Source: Campylobacter sp. UBA1713
GTDB taxonomy: Bacteria; Campylobacterota; Campylobacteria; Campylobacterales; Campylobacteraceae
NCBI GenBank assembly: GCA_002317305.1
Contig: DCIZ01000110.1
Location: forward strand, 1-13,511
DNA: 13,511 nucleotides
Reading direction: 5' to 3'
The notes beneath the pieces were generated by a model. That model searched no databases. It was given only the letters and a program-made list of their open reading frames with translations, and was not told where the DNA came from. The position numbers and the translations under genes were made by a program. Shown here piece after piece: positions 12,011 through 13,511 of the stretch (position 1 is the stretch's first letter; every line of letters starts with the position of its first letter).

Positions 12011-12048
12011 GCGGGCAAATTTGCTTTTTTGTGAATTTGCCTGCTTTT
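12011..12048 (+). terminator. Hairpin ending the lipoprotein operon
   Basis: GCGGGCAAATT (12011-12021) pairs with AATTTGCCTGC (12034-12044), 11 bp with one G-T pair, followed by only four T. It is probably a terminator, but the T-run is short and a T6 lies in the loop. Confidence 0.55.
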
Positions 12049-12066
12049 GAATTCATTGGATACATC

Positions 12067-12642
12067 ATGAAAAACGCACTCATTTTAGCTGGCGGGAAGA
12101 GTTCTCGCATGGGCACAGACAAAGCACTCCTTCCATTTTACGCACACAAAACGCTTACACATTTTCTTTTTTCAAGACTTAACCACATTTTTGACCACGT
12201 TTTTGTCAGCACAAAAGATGAAAAATTTGCCAAATTTGCAAATTTGCCACTCGTAAAAGACGCCTTTGACGCCCAAACGCCGCTTTGTGCTTTGGCTACT
12301 CTTGAGCGCTACTTTACCACGCCAGTTTTTGTGATAGCTGTAGACACGCCGCTAGTTTCTAGCCAAACCATCTCCACGCTTTACGCAAATTTACAAAAAA
12401 ACAAAATTTGCGTTGCTTCAAGTGGCGGACATACACACTGGCTTTGCGGCTTTTACGACCCAAGTGTCTCGCCAGTCGCTCTTTCGCTCATCTCGCAAGG
12501 TGTCTACAAAGTGGGCGCGCTGCATAAATTTTGTGCCACAAAAGTGGTAAATTTCTCACAAAACGAAGAGTTTTTAAACGCAAACACGCCTGACGATCTA
12601 AGGAAACTACATGAAAAAACTGCTATTTTCGCTGACTTTTAG
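12067..12642 (+). CDS. mobA: Molybdenum cofactor guanylyltransferase
   Basis: 191 aa. MobA joins GMP from GTP to molybdopterin to make the cofactor of DMSO-reductase-type enzymes such as formate dehydrogenase and nitrate reductase, in the cytoplasm. The N-terminal nucleotidyltransferase signature is ALILAGGKSSRMGTDKALL (4-22). VFVIAVDTPLV (87-97) carries the metal-binding Asp of the usual CDxP block. NANTPDDL near the end is also typical. The start is placed at ATG 12067 because the protein then begins right at the family motif; a GTG at 12031 lies in the terminator hairpin and lacks a ribosome-binding site. Its last 32 nt overlap pldA in another frame, so the two are coupled. Confidence 0.9.
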   Translation: MKNALILAGGKSSRMGTDKALLPFYAHKTLTHFLFSRLNHIFDHVFVSTKDEKFAKFANLPLVKDAFDAQTPLCALATLERYFTTPVFVIAVDTPLVSSQTISTLYANLQKNKICVASSGGHTHWLCGFYDPSVSPVALSLISQGVYKVGALHKFCATKVVNFSQNEEFLNANTPDDLRKLHEKTAIFADF

Positions 12643-13402
12643 TGCCATTTTTTGCTCTTCGCTTTTTGCAAATGTGGCGAATTTTACAAAGCCTTTTGGC
12701 GTGAGTGAGTTTTTTCACATCTCATCGCTATATCAAAATTATTTTTTACCTATAACATACGCCAAAAAAACGCACGATAACCGTCGCCACGCCGAATCTA
12801 AATTTCAGTTTAGCTTAAAAAAAGCACTTTTTACAGATGTTACGCCGCTAAATTTGACACTATTTTTTGGCTATACACAAACTTCGTGGTGGCAAACTTT
12901 GGCAGCTTCTGCGCCTTTTCGCGAAAGTAACTACCAGCCAGAACTCTTTTTAAACGTGCCTTTTGAGCGTGTAAAGTCGCTTGACGGCATTCAGCTGGGC
13001 TTTTTGCATGAGTCAAACGGCAAGGACGGCGAATTTTCGCGCTCGTGGAATCGGGTCTATTTGCGTGCAAATTTCATCACACAAAGCTTCATTATATCGC
13101 CAAAAATTTGGTGGCGTGTGCCAGAAAAAGAGGACGACAATCCACGCATCTCGCACTACAAAGGGCGTGGCGAGCTGGACTTTTACTACCGCTTCAAACG
13201 GCAGATTCTCGGTGGCAAGTGGACTTCAAATTTGCGTGTGGGCAGACAGGCGAAAAATTCGATTCAGCTCGAGTGGGTCTTTCCGCTCTTTTCTAGCGGT
13301 TTTTACGGCTACGTCCAATACTTCAACGGGCGTGGCGAAAGCATGATAGACTACGACAAACACACAAACCGCGTTGGTGTGGGATTCTTGCTTTTTGGGT
13401 AA
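12611..13402 (+). CDS. pldA: Outer membrane phospholipase A
   Basis: 263 aa. OMPLA is a 12-stranded outer-membrane barrel that hydrolyses phospholipids with Ca2+ as a dimer. The signal peptide is MKKLLFSLTFSAIFCSSLFA, probably cut near residue 20. The catalytic block is LGFLHESNGKDGEFSRSWNR (129-148). His133, Ser135 and Asn147 match His142, Ser144 and Asn156 of E. coli, and Ser143 matches the calcium-site Ser152. The C-terminus ends on a strand with aromatic and hydrophobic residues (VGVGFLLFG), as barrels do. AAGGA lies 7 nt before the ATG, within mobA. A terminator follows. In Campylobacter this enzyme is known as a haemolysis and colonisation factor. Confidence 0.95.
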   Translation: MKKLLFSLTFSAIFCSSLFANVANFTKPFGVSEFFHISSLYQNYFLPITYAKKTHDNRRHAESKFQFSLKKALFTDVTPLNLTLFFGYTQTSWWQTLAASAPFRESNYQPELFLNVPFERVKSLDGIQLGFLHESNGKDGEFSRSWNRVYLRANFITQSFIISPKIWWRVPEKEDDNPRISHYKGRGELDFYYRFKRQILGGKWTSNLRVGRQAKNSIQLEWVFPLFSSGFYGYVQYFNGRGESMIDYDKHTNRVGVGFLLFG

Positions 13403-13418
13403 ATTTGTTTGGCGTAAT

Positions 13419-13451
13419 CACAAAGAAATCGCAAAGAAATCGCAAAGAAAG
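13419..13451 (+). repeat. Three tandem 11-bp repeats after pldA
   Basis: CACAAAGAAAT, CGCAAAGAAAT and CGCAAAGAAAG follow each other without gaps from 13419 to 13451, just before the terminator. Confidence 0.8.
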
Positions 13452-13473
13452 TGTAACAAAGTTACATTTTTTT
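13452..13473 (+). terminator. Rho-independent terminator of mobA-pldA
   Basis: TGTAAC (13452-13457) pairs with GTTACA (13461-13466) around AAA, followed by seven T. Confidence 0.75.
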
Positions 13474-13494
13474 ACGCTTTTTTGTGGTAAATTT

Positions 13495-13511
13495 AGGGCA
13501 TCTCTAAAAAC
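13495..13511. repeat. Right copy of the 17-bp inverted repeat
   Basis: AGGGCATCTCTAAAAAC, the reverse complement of 3-19. The window ends inside it, so its true extent cannot be seen. Confidence 0.6.

Noticed and set aside
12031..12066. GTG start for mobA at 12031
   Set aside because: It lies within the downstream hairpin of the preceding operon and has no Shine-Dalgarno; the family begins at MKNALILAGG.
1..13511. Whole window as one composite transposon or genomic island
   Set aside because: The ends carry an inverted repeat, but there is no transposase or integrase, and the genes are ordinary core functions with uniform base use.

Overview
The window looks like chromosomal DNA of a Campylobacterota species, most likely a Campylobacter. 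The inference rests on low G+C with AAATTT-rich coding, TATAAT-type -10 boxes without a clear -35, and the gene set: a futalosine-pathway MqnA, a PldA phospholipase, a GT8 glycosyltransferase, and small OmpA-like lipoproteins. No rRNA, tRNA, CRISPR array or transposase is visible.

Layout. Positions 1-329 hold no ordinary gene, but they contain a 24-codon ORF for a small hydrophobic peptide (117-191, +). The minus strand carries a cation diffusion facilitator (1031-2140) followed by a Crp/Fnr-type regulator (330-1013), probably one operon. Positions 2141-2959 contain a tandem duplication of about 330 bp. Each copy has its own TATAAT promoter, a 35-36 aa cationic amphipathic peptide ORF, a predicted promoter for an antisense RNA starting just past the stop codon, and a terminator. 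This is the most unusual part of the window and looks like a type I toxin-antitoxin pair, organised like AapA/IsoA of Helicobacter. Next on the minus strand is panB (3746-4546) followed by a TIGR02757/DUF2400 gene (2960-3742).

A plus-strand cluster follows: a rhodanese-domain protein (4630-4968), a GT8 glycosyltransferase with a TTG start (4943-6121), a polyprenyl diphosphate synthase (6132-7037), MqnA (7049-7726) and an ArsB-type arsenite permease (7797-9032). Polyprenyl synthase and MqnA plausibly cooperate in menaquinone synthesis, one for the side chain and one for the head group. An unrecognised 160 aa gene lies on the minus strand (9142-9624). A hairpin and a small, apparently frameshifted ORF follow (9668-9851).

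The right part is envelope-related. Three consecutive lipoprotein genes carry OmpA-like C-terminal domains (10112-11966), the middle one degenerate. Then come mobA (12067-12642) and the overlapping pldA (12611-13402), ending in a hairpin terminator. The two extreme ends of the window carry a 17-bp sequence in inverted orientation, suggesting a dispersed repeat or insertion-sequence end on each side.
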